64,000 nt of DNA from Lepidurus packardi (lineage: Eukaryota > Arthropoda > Branchiopoda > Notostraca > Triopsidae). Positions 36,317-48,017 of this stretch are shown here, in pieces (the stretch's first letter is position 1; each line of letters begins with the position of its first letter). The notes under the pieces were generated by a model that was not told where the DNA came from, did not search any database, and saw only the letters and a program-made list of their open reading frames with translations. The position numbers were made by a program, and so were the translations under genes. Location of the stretch: contig JAKZAN010000005.1 in assembly GCA_023053545.1 (NCBI GenBank), positions 8,432,001 to 8,496,000 on the forward strand, read 5' to 3'.

Positions 36317-38946
36317 TTAGTCAATCTTGATGCATCACCGAGAACTTGCGGCCGTCCGACGTGATTTGCACTCCACATTTAACCCATGGCCAAGCGGAGC
36401 AACGTTGGAACCACCCTTCTGAAATTACAAACCAAAATATAAGTAAGCACAATTGCTCTCTATTGTAATCGTACGGACCAGCAAAGCGCGACACACTAAT
36501 GTCAGTGTCGACGTCAGCTCCAACTCTAATTTCGTTCCTAGTCGCAACTCCTTTTTTTCGTTTCAGACAATTCATTGGCTGTGTGTTTTACCCGATCACA
36601 TTTCATAGGATGCAAGCTGATCCTCTGTCTCTGACTGAGCTGGTGGGCGCAACCTAGACATCTTTTAACGTGGATCAATAACTTGGGAAGCAAGCTCTAT
36701 TGCACCATAGCTGGCTAATTTTTCACTTTACTTTGCATCAAATCAAAGTCCTGCGATAATGAACTACCTCGCGATAACTTCAGTTCCGTTTCCTGTCCCT
36801 AGATTTCCGCTCTTTTTGTCGTTTCAAAACTTACCGTATAATTTCAAGGTCTCTAGACAAAAAGAGATCGTTTTAGAGCTAGCTTTCAAATGACCGTACG
36901 CGTTTTAACTACATGTTATGAAGTGCTTCACAGGAATGTGATTTCTAAGCAAGAAAATATCACTTACTTTGCAAAAGGGTGCGTCACAATTAATCCAAGG
37001 ACCCTGAAATCACGTGCGAAATCAGAGTGAGCTTCCTGCGGCGTTGTTTGGCATCGCTGGAAGGACCTCTCGCTCCAGGAATTCAAACTTTGAATAAAGA
37101 AAGAAATCAATTCTTCGTAACGTTGCTTATCATAAACCAGTTTCAAAACAACCCTTTATTCCTTAGCAACAATCAAGATTCCTTTTACTTAAAAGTGTTG
37201 GGGGGGGGGGGGGGGGGGGTTAAAAGAAAGTTGTTGTTTTTTACATTGTCTAGGAATGACAAGAGGAAAAGTTCAGGCTGAACCCAGACTGGGAGTTCCT
37301 TATCGTAGTTCTCATGAAGAAAAAACCCTTTCCTTAAAGGGATTTGAATTCCCCTACCGCGGTAAAAGGGGAAAATTTTGCGGCAACGCTGGATGGCGTC
37401 ACTAGTCGGAGCAGACGGAAATTTGTGTTGGCGGACAGATTAAGCATGGGAGAACACCAACAAGTCGAACTTTCCAAGTCAATGCAGGAACAAGTACATA
37501 TACATCCAAAAAACAAAGATTAGACCATTCACCAAAGTTACACTATTGCTTGAAGGTAGACTTAGTGGAGTTTATTTATGCTGCCAAATCCAAAAATCGT
37601 GATGATTTGAGACTGCCAAGATAAAAGTTACTAGTCAAACCAAGTTTTTTAATCTGCATAATTGCTGCCAAGCTGCATGCCCGTTATCCATTTATAATAA
37701 GGTATGTGGGTAAATTTTCAATCTGATTCATTTGATATTGTGTGTTTCTCCACAGAAATATATATTAGTAGTCTACTTTCGTTGCGTTATTTCCGAGAAC
37801 AAAAAAAAAATAGGAATAGTAGGAGCAGCCCTCTTCCTCAGGCTAAGTTCTATGAGCCATTCTATTTGACCCAAATTGGTGCTGTATTTAATTGATGGTC
37901 AGGAACTCTCTTTCTAGGCATGCAATTTCAAATAGTGCTTTCGGCCTTTCATTATTGCCCACTTTCTTTACGCACTTCAAAGAAAGAATGTTCATCGTGG
38001 GATTTTTCTCCTCACTTTAAATCAAGAAAGTTTGATAATAGCCCTTTCTGTTTCCTTTATCAGTACAGCACGTGAATAAGGCTATTCTAAAAAAAGTTAT
38101 TTTTGTGTTAGTTTTTGCAACTCTACTTAACTTAACGCGTTCAGACTAAGAAGCTGTTTTTTTTCAATCTCAAGTGGGGATGAAATTCGTCTTATCATAT
38201 GTGAGCTGCATGCTGTATCAATGGAAAAGAGAATTAATGACGCGTGTTCAAACATAATCTGTTTTTGAAACTGTGTCTTTGAAAACCAAGTCACACGTTG
38301 CACTCGTCTCTGATTTTTGGCCTTGGCAACTCTTTTGTTCAATGCCGTCGAGAGAATTACATTTCATCATATCTTTCTTCCTAATCAAAAGTGTCGGGGC
38401 TCCAAAGCGCTACACTAGCGTTCCTTTTCTTGTTGACCTCCAGCCAAATATCGGCATTTAGTGCTTTGCTACAGTTGCGCGCGGTCAAAGGGTAGTCAAT
38501 CTCGGGGGCGATAAAAGAAAAAACTGTCCTACTTGCCGTACTTTAATTACTTGTTTGCTTGTGGAACAGAAACCAGCAGTAAGCCAGGAATAACGTGTCA
38601 TTTTTGCTGGATTTCTTTTGATTTCTCGCCGCAATTAAATTGTAAGCCTCTTTAGGCAGAGATTGTAGAAGCCGAGTAGATTAAAAAACGAAAAAAAAAT
38701 CAAGTTTAATTTTGATTTTTTCTCCCCCGATAAGTTTTCAGCAACCCCATTGGTTCTTCATTCTGGCTGGTTCCAAGTGCTACCTCTGTGCCTACTGTAG
38801 GCATCATACGATGCATGGTGAGACGGTGGCGGGTCTTCTTCTCTGTCCAAAAGCTGATCCGTAGATCTGGATTGAGCATAGAAACTTCCAGAGAAGTGAA
38901 GCTTTTAATACCTTGAAGATTGTGATACATTCCAAGCGGGGGGAAA
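36317..38946. other. Shared divergent region between the TRPM twins
   Basis: 2.6 kb separating the two start codons. It must contain both promoters and 5' UTRs. It includes a 20-G run (37200-37219). Short open frames on both strands (for example 38706-38930, minus) have no recognisable content. I saw no long inverted repeat here, so the arms of the duplication appear confined to the genes. Confidence 0.5.
37200..37219 (+). repeat. 20-base G homopolymer
   Basis: Uninterrupted run of 20 G on the plus strand in the TRPM divergent region. Such runs are length-unstable and error-prone in sequencing; four-stranded structure is possible but not shown. Confidence 0.8.
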
Positions 38947-41900
38947 ATGGTAAGGTTTCACTTTAAACCTAAAAAGAGAGACTTTCGCTAATATTGCCTT
39001 TCTAATGTTGCAATGTACAGGTGGAATTGTGGAAAGCGCATCTCCCTAGAGTATTCGACAAGCGAGAATGTGGTTTATTCATTGCGAGTAGCAAAGACAG
39101 TTCCAGGTAAATCGTTTAATTTTTATCTGGAATAGTGTAATGAAATAAGACGTCTTTGAAACGAATTAGGTGCGCTTGTGGAGCTTCCTTGCATTCACAT
39201 CAGGCGAGGGGCGTGGATTTGGTAGGGAAACCAGGGGAAGTATGGAGTCCGTCAAAACATACATTATCAAGTTCGACGGATGCCTATGGGACGATTGATT
39301 TCCTTGGAGGACCACATCCGAACAAGGCACAATACATCCGGCTAGGCTTCGATTCAAGAACAGACCTGGTGTTGGCCCTTTTGACGAGGGAATGGGGTCT
39401 GGAATTACCGAAATTACTTATTTCGGTCCATGGAGGGAAAGCCAATTTTGATCTATCTCCCCGCCTCAAGAAGGTCCTGAGGAAAGGCTTACTTAAAGCG
39501 GCTAAGACAACTGGGGCATGGCTTCTTACGGGCGGGTTAAACACCGGTGTTACCCGACATGTGGGAGATGCTTTGGTGTCGGAAAGATCTCCACGTTTGC
39601 GAGGAGGAAGAGTGGTTTCCATCGGAGTTGCACCTTGGGGAGTAGTGGAGAATCGAGCATCCTTGGTAACGTCCTCGGGAAATTTGGGAGCAACACCTGC
39701 AGGAAGTGGAGGAGCTGCAGCGATTCCGTATCAGGCAATTGATCAGCCACGCTCTAAATTGGCGGTACTTAATCCACGTCATGCGTACTTTTTACTGGTG
39801 GACAACGGAACGGTGGGTCGGTATGGAGCGGAAATTGCGCTGAGAAGGCGCCTGGAAAAGTACATCTCTGGTCAGCGTCTTTCGTCCAGTAATTTCTAAT
39901 ACTAAAAGCATGATTTTGGTGTCACCAAAATATAATTCATGTTTATTCATTTGCGTAGGAACGTATTGCAGTATTCCTATTGTGTGCTTGGTAGTTGAGG
40001 GAGGAATGCATACTATTCGCACCGTACTCGAGTACGTAACCGATTCACCGCCGGTACCGGTGGTTGTTGTAGAAGGATCTGGCCGAGCAGCTGATTTTCT
40101 GGCTTTTGCGCATCGCTACATGAGAGAAAACGGTGATTCCAGCTCGTTGGATTCATTTAAAGAAGAGTTGGTTGCTGCGCTCCAAAGCACTTTCCACATA
40201 GATTCGCCCACCGCAGCCAAGCTCTACTCTGAACTGGTGGAATGCGTTCGCAGAAAGAATCTGGTGACAGTCTTTCGCCTCTCTGGTGCTGGAATGGATG
40301 CTAGCTCTGGTAGTCTGGCTGGTTTGGGAGGTCTAGCTGAGTCTCACGAGGAAGCCGAATTGCTGGAAAACGGAGATTATGCTGGGCAGGAGTTGGATGC
40401 GGCTATATTATCAGCTCTGTTTCGCTCTCACCACCTGTCAGCCCCGGAGCAGCTGAGTCTGGCCCTAGCGTGGAATCGTGTGGATATGGCGCGATCCGAG
40501 ATCTTCGTTTACGGTCAAGAATGGCCAGAAGGCGCTTTGGATGAAGCCATGATGGAAGCGTTGGTGAAGAACCGCGTCGAGTTTGTGCAGCTGTTATTAG
40601 AGCAAGGCGTAACAATGGCCAAGTTCCTCACTATCCCCAGACTGGAAGAATTATACAACAGCAAGCAAGGACCCGCCAATACTCTTCGTTACCTCGTAAG
40701 GGACGTCAGACCACATATGCCGAGATTGTACAACTACACCTTGATTGACATCGGTCTCGTAATCAATAAACTCATGGGAGGGGCGTATAGGTATAATACC
40801 CCTTAAATTGGAAGTTGTAGTATTTGAAGTAATCTTTATCTTTGTTTTCATAGATCTACATATACCCGCCGTAAATTCAGGATCCATTACAACCAACTCA
40901 TGAAGAAGCATGGTCATTCATCGACCAACGGCACTATGCTTAAAGCCTACAGTAACAATGCGTTTCGCTTCAACAACACCACCACCGATTCCATCCCTGC
41001 GACAGATGAGCTTGAAGAAATCATTTTCTCATTTCCTTTCAATGAGCTCTTTCAATGGGCTGTTTTAACCAAACGTACTGCAATGGCAATTCTGATGTGG
41101 TCTCATGGAGAAGAAGCTTTAGCCAAAGCCTTGGTTGCCTGTAAATTGTATCGCGCCATGGCCCATGAAGCTGCCGAAGATGATCTCGAAGTGGAAATCT
41201 ACAACGAACTCCGTGCCTGCGCCACCGAATTTGAAACCAGAGCTGTTGAGTTGTTGGATTATTGTTACCGTCAAGATGACGACTTGACCGCCCAGCTGGT
41301 CACTTGTCAGTTGACCAATTGGAGTGGGCAAACCTGCTTGGGTTTGGCCTTTGCCTGTCAGCATCGCTCCCTCATTGCCCATCCTTGCGCACAACTCATC
41401 TTGGCTGACCTGTGGATGGGTGGTCTGCGCACTCGCCGCTCCACCAACCTAAAAATCTTCCTGTCTCTCATTTTCCCACCTTTTATCCACTATCTGGAAT
41501 TCAAATCTAAAGAAGAACTGCAACTTATGCCCCAGACCGAAGAAGAACATTTGTTTGATGTCCAAGGCATCCGACAAAAGTCTGGTAGTCAAGACGACGG
41601 TTCCACTTCCTCTTCTTCCTCAGATTCATCCTATGAAGACGAAGCTAGACATCCCGACCATGATGACGAAGTATCCGTAAGTCTTATTCCATTTTCCTTC
41701 TTTCAAATCCAGTTCGTCGTCGTCATATTACTCGGATTATCGTCATACTACTCGGATTATCGTCTTATTAGTACTGTAGATGCCGCTTATTGTGATCACT
41801 GGTTATTAGAATCAGACGCTTTGTGGTATCAAATTTTAAAGGACAGATTCAAACTGATAAGATTCTTTGCATTTTAATCGATTATTAGAATCACACTTTC

Positions 41901-44900
41901 GGATATCAGAGTCAATTTAAAAAAAATCTTCACATGCACAGTAACGAAACTGCAGCAGTGATTGCTCCGTGGACTTTGCACGTTGACCAATGACTGTCGT
42001 TTTGACTAATCCTGTCATGTCCAGCCTACTACGCTTAAGGGGAAATCCTTTATAAACTACCAGTCAATTAAATGAGCAGGTGATTCAATTGAATGATCAG
42101 TTCCTTTAATGGGCTGGGTAAATTAAAAGGGATATCGTGTTGAGAACAATACCTAAGCGTATTAGGCTTCAAAGGCGCAGTGTTAGTTTTGTTTTAGACG
42201 TGTGGTTATATAAAAATTGCTACGAACAAGAAAAGAGTTGATTTAAAGGTAAAAGAGAAGTTGGGGCTCATTGAAACTTATGGCAAGTTAAATTTAAAAG
42301 ATTTGCCACAAAGGGAACGAGCCGTTAAGGCTACGGTGCCCCTCAGACTTGTGGGCGAATAGCACAGGAAACGGCGTAGGTGATTCCACCAAAACCATTA
42401 GAAATTTTTAAATAACTTTCTGACAATAATGATAATTATATCTACTGCATATCGACGAGATTTTTCCAAAAAATAATTCTTCGTAAATTTGCAAACAGAA
42501 ATGAAATTGCACTTTTTTTTATTAAAACTAATTTGAAAATCGGGCTTTCGATGTGCAGTAGATTATTTTTCAGCTGAATTTTTAGAGCAAACAGAATGGA
42601 AATCTGGCTACTAGTTTTTGAAAAACCGCCTACGTTGTTTCGTGAAATTTCTCTCCTACATTGTGCTGACGCATTGAACCATCTCGGTCTACAGCTCAGG
42701 TGCACCGTAGCCTTAAGTTAGGAATTCCTCAATCTCCTCTACCAAAATTGTTGGAAAATCGTTACCCGAAATAAACAATAGTGGGTATAGTGAATCTAGA
42801 AAAAGGAAACATGCGGGATAAATATAAAAAAGTAAACGATACTTTGTTTCTTTGGTTTAAACAAGCCAGTTCGTTTCACGCGCCGATTAACCTTAGCATT
42901 TTATTGCTTATTTACGATTTTCGGTTATCAGAATCTCCGCTTAATAAAATCAATATCCACTTGACAAACGTGATTAATAGTTGAACACTTAGATTACGTG
43001 AACTGTTTTAACAATTTCCCCATTTACGTTGGGTGATTTTCAACTGTTTTGGTTCATTTCTTCTTCTAGCCTCCTGTTCTAGTCCACAAAGCGGAACACT
43101 CCTATTTGGACGGCTTGGCTCCTCACGTAAAAGCTATCGTAGACGGCGAGGATCCGTTAAATAACCCGTTGGCTAATATTACCGACCAAGGCGAGTTTCC
43201 TTACCAAGCTCGCAAACGCAAACGTCAACTCCGCATTCGCCTCAAGCTCTACGAGTTTTACCACGCCCCCATCACCAAATTCTGGTCTCATTCCATGGCG
43301 TACATTCTCTTCCTAGCCATTTACACTTACACTGTCCTTGTACGTATGAGCCCCACTCCTCCCTGGAACGAGTATTACATCTACGCCTTCATCATGACCT
43401 TCGGCCTGGAAAACATCAGAGAAGTCGTGGTATCCCAACCGGTTTCCGTGAGTAAGAAGTTGGCTGTCTGGTCCAATGATCTCTGGAACGTTTGCGATTC
43501 CATCGCGGTCGGAGAATTTTTTATCGGACTCGTCTTACGCTTGGATGAAACGAGCCAAAGTGTAGGGCGAGTCTTCTTCTGCTTAAACGTAGTCTATTGG
43601 TACATCCGCATTTTGAAAATCCTGAGTGTAAGCAAGTTCCTCGGCCCCTTTGTTACCATGATGGGGAAAATGGTCAAAAATATGGTATACTTTGTTACCC
43701 TGTTAGGAGTGATCATCATGGCATATGGCGTTTTTCGTCAATCACTCCTGTTTCCTAATGAAGAACCCTCGTGGCACCTAGCCCGCAATATCTTTTTCCA
43801 ACCCTATTTCATGATCTACGGTGAAATATTCGCGGATGAAATCGATCCGCCTTGTGGCGAAGGGACAGACGTAGAATGCGTCCCGGGCCGGTTTCTAAAC
43901 CCTTTGTTCATGTCAGCGTTTCTTCTAATGGCCAATATCCTGTTGCTCAATCTGCTCATCGCCGTCTTCAACTCCATTTTCTTGAAAACCAACGTCATTT
44001 CCCATCTCATTTGGAAGTTCCAGCGCTTTTCGGTCGTGATGGAGTACGAGCAGAAACCGACGTTACCGCCGCCGTTTATCATCTTCTCACATTTATGGCT
44101 TTTCGTCCAGTACTGCCGCCGTCGCGCGCGGGGTTTGAATGATCACTACGACCACGGATTGAAGCTCTTTCTGAACCCGTACGATCAAGAGCGGCTTTAC
44201 GACTTTGAGGAAGAATGTATGGAGGGCTTGGCCCGTGAGAAAGAAACGCGAGTGGCCCATTCCACCGAAGAACGCGTGCGATTGGTTCAGGAACGCGTAG
44301 AAAGCCACGGCTCCAAATTGGAAGACGTTTGGCAGAAGGAAACGAGCCAAACGGCGGCCTTACAAGCGCTAGATTACCGGTTGGTGCGCTTGGAAGAGGT
44401 GGCCGAGCAAACTATGCATTCTTTATCAGTTATTCATCGGTTCATAACTTCGCGACAGTCCCTGCTGAGGAAAACCAGCAAGGGAGACAGAACCGAATCT
44501 ATTCGTGACAGTCTGGAACGACTGTTCCCTCGGTCTTCTCAGAACGACGAAGATGGAAGAGCGGAACTGGAAGCTGATCCCTTGTCGCCGTCCGAGTTTC
44601 GGCGCAATCTGTCCGCGTTTAAAGGGAAAAGAGGCAGTTTTGCTTTTGATGGGGATGTCTGTGAGCACGATTTGATGGACGAAGTCGAAGCGCGGACCAC
44701 GCAAGTGCTCATGATTGAAGACTTGGCGCTGCTCAAACGAAAAACGTCCCATGCGCATCGTGAACGTTGTAATAGCGAAGCTTCACAAGACGGGGAAATG
44801 ATTAGACAAGCCATGGAAAAGGAGAAGCCGAACCAAATTTTCAGAGGTTCTATGGACAACGTTTTCAGCCAAGGTAAATTGTGTGTAAATATAAATTAAC

Positions 44901-46046
44901 ATTTAATAAATAAAAATACATAATTTAAATAAATACAATACATACAAAGTAAATAAAATAAAAAACAAAATTAGTAAAATAAATTAAATGACCAATAAAT
45001 AGACTGGCAAAAGCTGTTGGCTACGCCGGTTATTACTATTTTAATTACCATTCGATGCGCAAGTTAAATTTTTTTTTTTTCATTTTTTGTTGGTTTCAGT
45101 ACCTCCTATCACCGTTTCTCGGACAGATTCTGTCAAGTCCCATGATCCTAGAACTACGGTGCGATTCCGCGTTGGGAATGCCCAACTGGATCCAGAAAGT
45201 GTACGAAAGCGGAACTGGTCGGGCACTCCTACCAGCTCGGGGGATGTTTGGTCTACCAGAACGTCCGGCAGCTTCTCGGCGTTATCTGCGCCCGGAGAAG
45301 ACCATAAACCGCGTCTTTTGAGCATGACTTCTTGCCCGGAACCTTATTGTGGAGCATGCCAAGTAGCCCGAGGAGGCCATGTCATGTCAATGCCACTCTC
45401 GCCCGGCCTTTTCCATCACAATCGAGGGGGAAACAACGTCTTCAAACCCCTGGAGAGACAGAGAAGCTTGGCTACAGAGTTTGAAGACTGTCGCTTGCAT
45501 CGGCATCGAAAAACTTCGGCCGTAGTTCCGCCCAGTCCGTCTAACGCTGTTGAGCGGCTTGGCGTGGAAGCGGAAGCGCGACACTTGAGACACGTTGAAG
45601 GGCAGGATTATAAGCTCATGGAGAAAGTCATTCGGCGAAGGTTACATCGCGATTCCGAAAACTTGGAAGCGTCTTTGGAGGATGTTTGCAATGCCTCCAT
45701 TCACGATCCAGACTCTTTGGTGGAATCCTCTCTCGATTTTACCAGTCATGCCCTGCATCTCTTGCGTCGACGCGTAAGCCAGCCTCCCAAGACATCAAGT
45801 CGTTTGCAGAGACGTTCCGCGTCCTGGAATAGTCTCAGCCAGTCCTCGCACTTACCGTCAATTCCTTCTCCGTTGGCTTTGACTCCCTCGGCGTCAATGC
45901 CACAAATAGTCACGGAAGATGGAGACAATCCCAGTTGCAGTACTCCGTCTGCTGACCAAGCGCAATCTGGAGAAGCTCCGCCTTCAAACGTAACCGTAGT
46001 CTTAGTCTGTGACTCCGAAGAGGAGCAATCCTGCACGCAGATTTAG
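38947..46046 (+). CDS. TRPM-family cation channel, plus-strand twin
   Basis: Second melastatin TRP channel. Exons: 38947-38949 (only the start ATG, before GTAAGG), 39021-39106, 39170-39888, 39959-40790, 40854-41676, 43070-44873 and 45100-46046; total 5,214 nt, 1,737 aa, every phase consistent. The third and fourth coding exons are 719 and 832 nt, identical in length to those of the minus-strand twin. N-terminal marks are KRECGLFIASSKD and RCACG, then the SLOG-type regions. The pore loop reads MIYGEIFADEIDPPCGEGT and S6 is NLLIAVFNSIFLKTN, then IWKFQRFSVVMEYEQKP and the coiled coil. The tail keeps the EGQDYKLMEKVI and RRLHRDSENLEASLED block. No enzyme domain at the C-terminus. Differences from the twin: no intron after NELF, but extra introns after DDEVS (1,393 bp) and before the final 315 codons. 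Confidence 0.93.
42325..42716. mobile_element. TTAA-flanked terminal-inverted-repeat element (MITE-like)
   Basis: 392 bp including its flanks, inside the 1,393-bp intron of the plus-strand TRPM gene. The left side reads TTAAGGCTACGGTGC and the right side is its exact reverse complement, so a TTAA lies at each border, the target of piggyBac-type transposases. The internal sequence is A/T-rich and partly self-complementary (GGCGTAGG against CCTACG). No transposase frame. The terminal bases are not the classic piggyBac CCY, so the superfamily is uncertain. Confidence 0.6.
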
Positions 46047-46970
46047 ATTGTCTTTTATATTTAAAACAAAGAAGAGCATAGCTGTGTTTTTTAGATAGTA
46101 TTTTTGTAGAAAAGTGAGATAAAGTTACAGATAGTATCGTTCTGGGGGACCAATCCGGTGCTCCCCCCCCCCCCCCGGGCCCACCAACTGTCGTAAGAAT
46201 CCTGTGATGTTAGTAAATTACAAGACGCCCAGCGCTTATAGTAACTAGTATGTGTAATATTGTCTATGGAACGTCAAACTGAAACTCAAGAGTTGTTGTG
46301 ATTGTTTTTTTACCCATGTGGAAGGTGTTTTAGTTTCAAGGAGCCAAGCCATGAAACGTACCACAAGTAAAAAAAATAATCAACCAAAAATCGATGTGCC
46401 CTTGCCAGTGAATCTGCTGGGGTTTTTTACTCTTTCTTCCTCAAAATCAGCTGAAAAATGTAAAGTCGGTTAATCTTTTTAGAAAAGAAAAACACAAGCT
46501 GGAGTAAACTGCTATGGCGCAGGCAAGTTATTTGTGTATCTTTTATGTTTAGTTTGTATTCTTACCCCTAACCCTCATAGCCAGGAAGTTTTCAGTGTTG
46601 AAACCCCAAGTTTGTGCTATCGTGGTTTGTTTGCATTGTGTTAATATTGGCACTGCGATAGTCAGGGCGTCATTTGAACGTCTGTTGGGTTCCTGTCTGT
46701 CGCTTGCGTGACAAACACGCTGGACAAAGAACAGTTACCTCCTTGGAAAGAAAACTAAAGTATTGTCTTTTTGCCAAAAGTTCGACAACGCCGATAATAA
46801 CAAAACGAATTGCGTTCCGACTTCGAGAAAAAATAATATGCCGTCCGAAAAAATGCTGGTAATTATTTAGCTCTCTTGAAATAGATATGTTGTAATATCA
46901 GTATCAAGAATGCACTTAAGATGAAGAACTCATTTGACATGTTTTAAGTTATATTTGGTTCGGTGAAACT
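46047..46970. other. Convergent intergenic region
   Basis: About 0.92 kb between the stop of the plus-strand TRPM gene and the stop of the first glycosyltransferase. Contains a 14-C run (46163-46176). No gene supported. Confidence 0.5.
46163..46176 (+). repeat. 14-base C homopolymer
   Basis: Run of 14 C followed directly by GGGCCC, just downstream of the plus-strand TRPM stop codon. Probably length-variable. Confidence 0.7.
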
Positions 46971-48017
46971 TTAGACGGTATCTGAGGTTCCCAGCGTGGC
47001 CGTATCTGTGCGCTCGTAAACCTCGAGTGCCATTTCTCGATACGTGTAGGGGAATTGGCGAATGTTGTTTTCGTCGAATTTTGAGAAGCTCACAAAATTT
47101 TGAAAATCACGACGATGATTGACTGTTAGATGAATGGTTTCCTGGTTTCGCCACCCCACCCAGTTTTGCTGGTATAGCTGGAAAATGAGTTGGAACCAAT
47201 TAGCGGCGAATTTCTCGTAGACAACGTGCACGATTTCCGGCTCCTTGAGCACTACCTCGTACGAAGGCTTTTCACTCGCATTGTAGATCCAACGTCGACC
47301 GCGATAATCTTTATAACATTGTAACCATCTGCGTAGGAACCGCGCGTCGCGATGAGCGAATAAGACTTGTGTCCCCAAGTAGTTCGCCTCCCAACCAAGC
47401 ACCATCTCGTAGCGCCGGTACTTTTGCAAGTTTTGCACCACGTAGACATCATTGTCTAAATAAATGCCCCCATATTTCATGAGAATTTTGATGCGCGTTA
47501 CGTCAGACGCGTGCCAGTAATGGTAGTTTTTAGAAAAAGGTTTCCCGAAGATCGTTCGGGGCAATGTGACCGGAAGGATCTTGATCCGGCGGAAAAGCTC
47601 CGGTATCTCTTTAAGTTTGTCCCAATAATAGCCTCCCAACTTGGCGCTATCAGTGTGGATGTAGAAGTAGTCGGGGTTTATGTTGTAATAAGCCGTTTTG
47701 AAACAGACCACTTCCGTGAAAGAGAAGTTGGGTGAGTTGAAGCGAATGTAATGAACGATATTAGGAACCAGATACTCTCCAGTCTCACTATTGGGTAATC
47801 TGTTGTCGAAACCCGTAAAATTCCGAGCATCTAGCCGGGGTAAAAGATGCACTTCATCACTGGTCCACTCCTGCGAAACTTGGTAGCTGTCTGATACTGG
47901 CACCGTTAGACCGTAGTCATAGTAGACGTAGCATCCCGTCAAGCTCAGAAACACTATGCCCGCCAACAATAGTCTCCGACGACGGTTGACGGGGTAACAA
48001 CACTTCCACCTGCGCAT
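46971..48017 (-). CDS. DXD-motif glycosyltransferase, type II membrane protein (copy 1)
   Basis: Member of the family with the glycosyltransferase sugar-binding DXD region (as in A4GALT/A4GNT and OCH1-like enzymes); it probably adds a sugar to glycoconjugates in the Golgi. Single exon. I start at the ATG at 48017 (MRRWKCC) because it puts a short basic tail before the membrane anchor (LLLAGIVFLSLTGCYVYY), as in its neighbour; the frame stays open to an ATG at 48137, which would add 40 residues. The catalytic domain reads VPNIVHYIRFNSPN, NPDYFYIHTD, and HASDVTRIKILMKYGGIYLDNDVYVV with the DND metal/nucleotide-sugar motif. The C-terminal part has NWVGWRNQETIHL and YTYREMALEVY. It is a tandem paralogue of 48752-49810 on the same strand. 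Donor and acceptor sugars are unknown. Confidence 0.87.
   Translation of the reverse strand: MRRWKCCYPVNRRRRLLLAGIVFLSLTGCYVYYDYGLTVPVSDSYQVSQEWTSDEVHLLPRLDARNFTGFDNRLPNSETGEYLVPNIVHYIRFNSPNFSFTEVVCFKTAYYNINPDYFYIHTDSAKLGGYYWDKLKEIPELFRRIKILPVTLPRTIFGKPFSKNYHYWHASDVTRIKILMKYGGIYLDNDVYVVQNLQKYRRYEMVLGWEANYLGTQVLFAHRDARFLRRWLQCYKDYRGRRWIYNASEKPSYEVVLKEPEIVHVVYEKFAANWFQLIFQLYQQNWVGWRNQETIHLTVNHRRDFQNFVSFSKFDENNIRQFPYTYREMALEVYERTDTATLGTSDTV

Noticed and set aside
36384..36387. Alternative first exon for the minus-strand TRPM gene (ATGG before GTTAAA)
   Set aside because: Phase fits, but the donor is weak and an in-frame ATG at 36316 needs no extra intron.
38706..38930. 75-codon minus-strand frame in the TRPM divergent region
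   Set aside because: No similarity to TRPM or other families; it probably overlaps the 5' UTR of the plus-strand gene.
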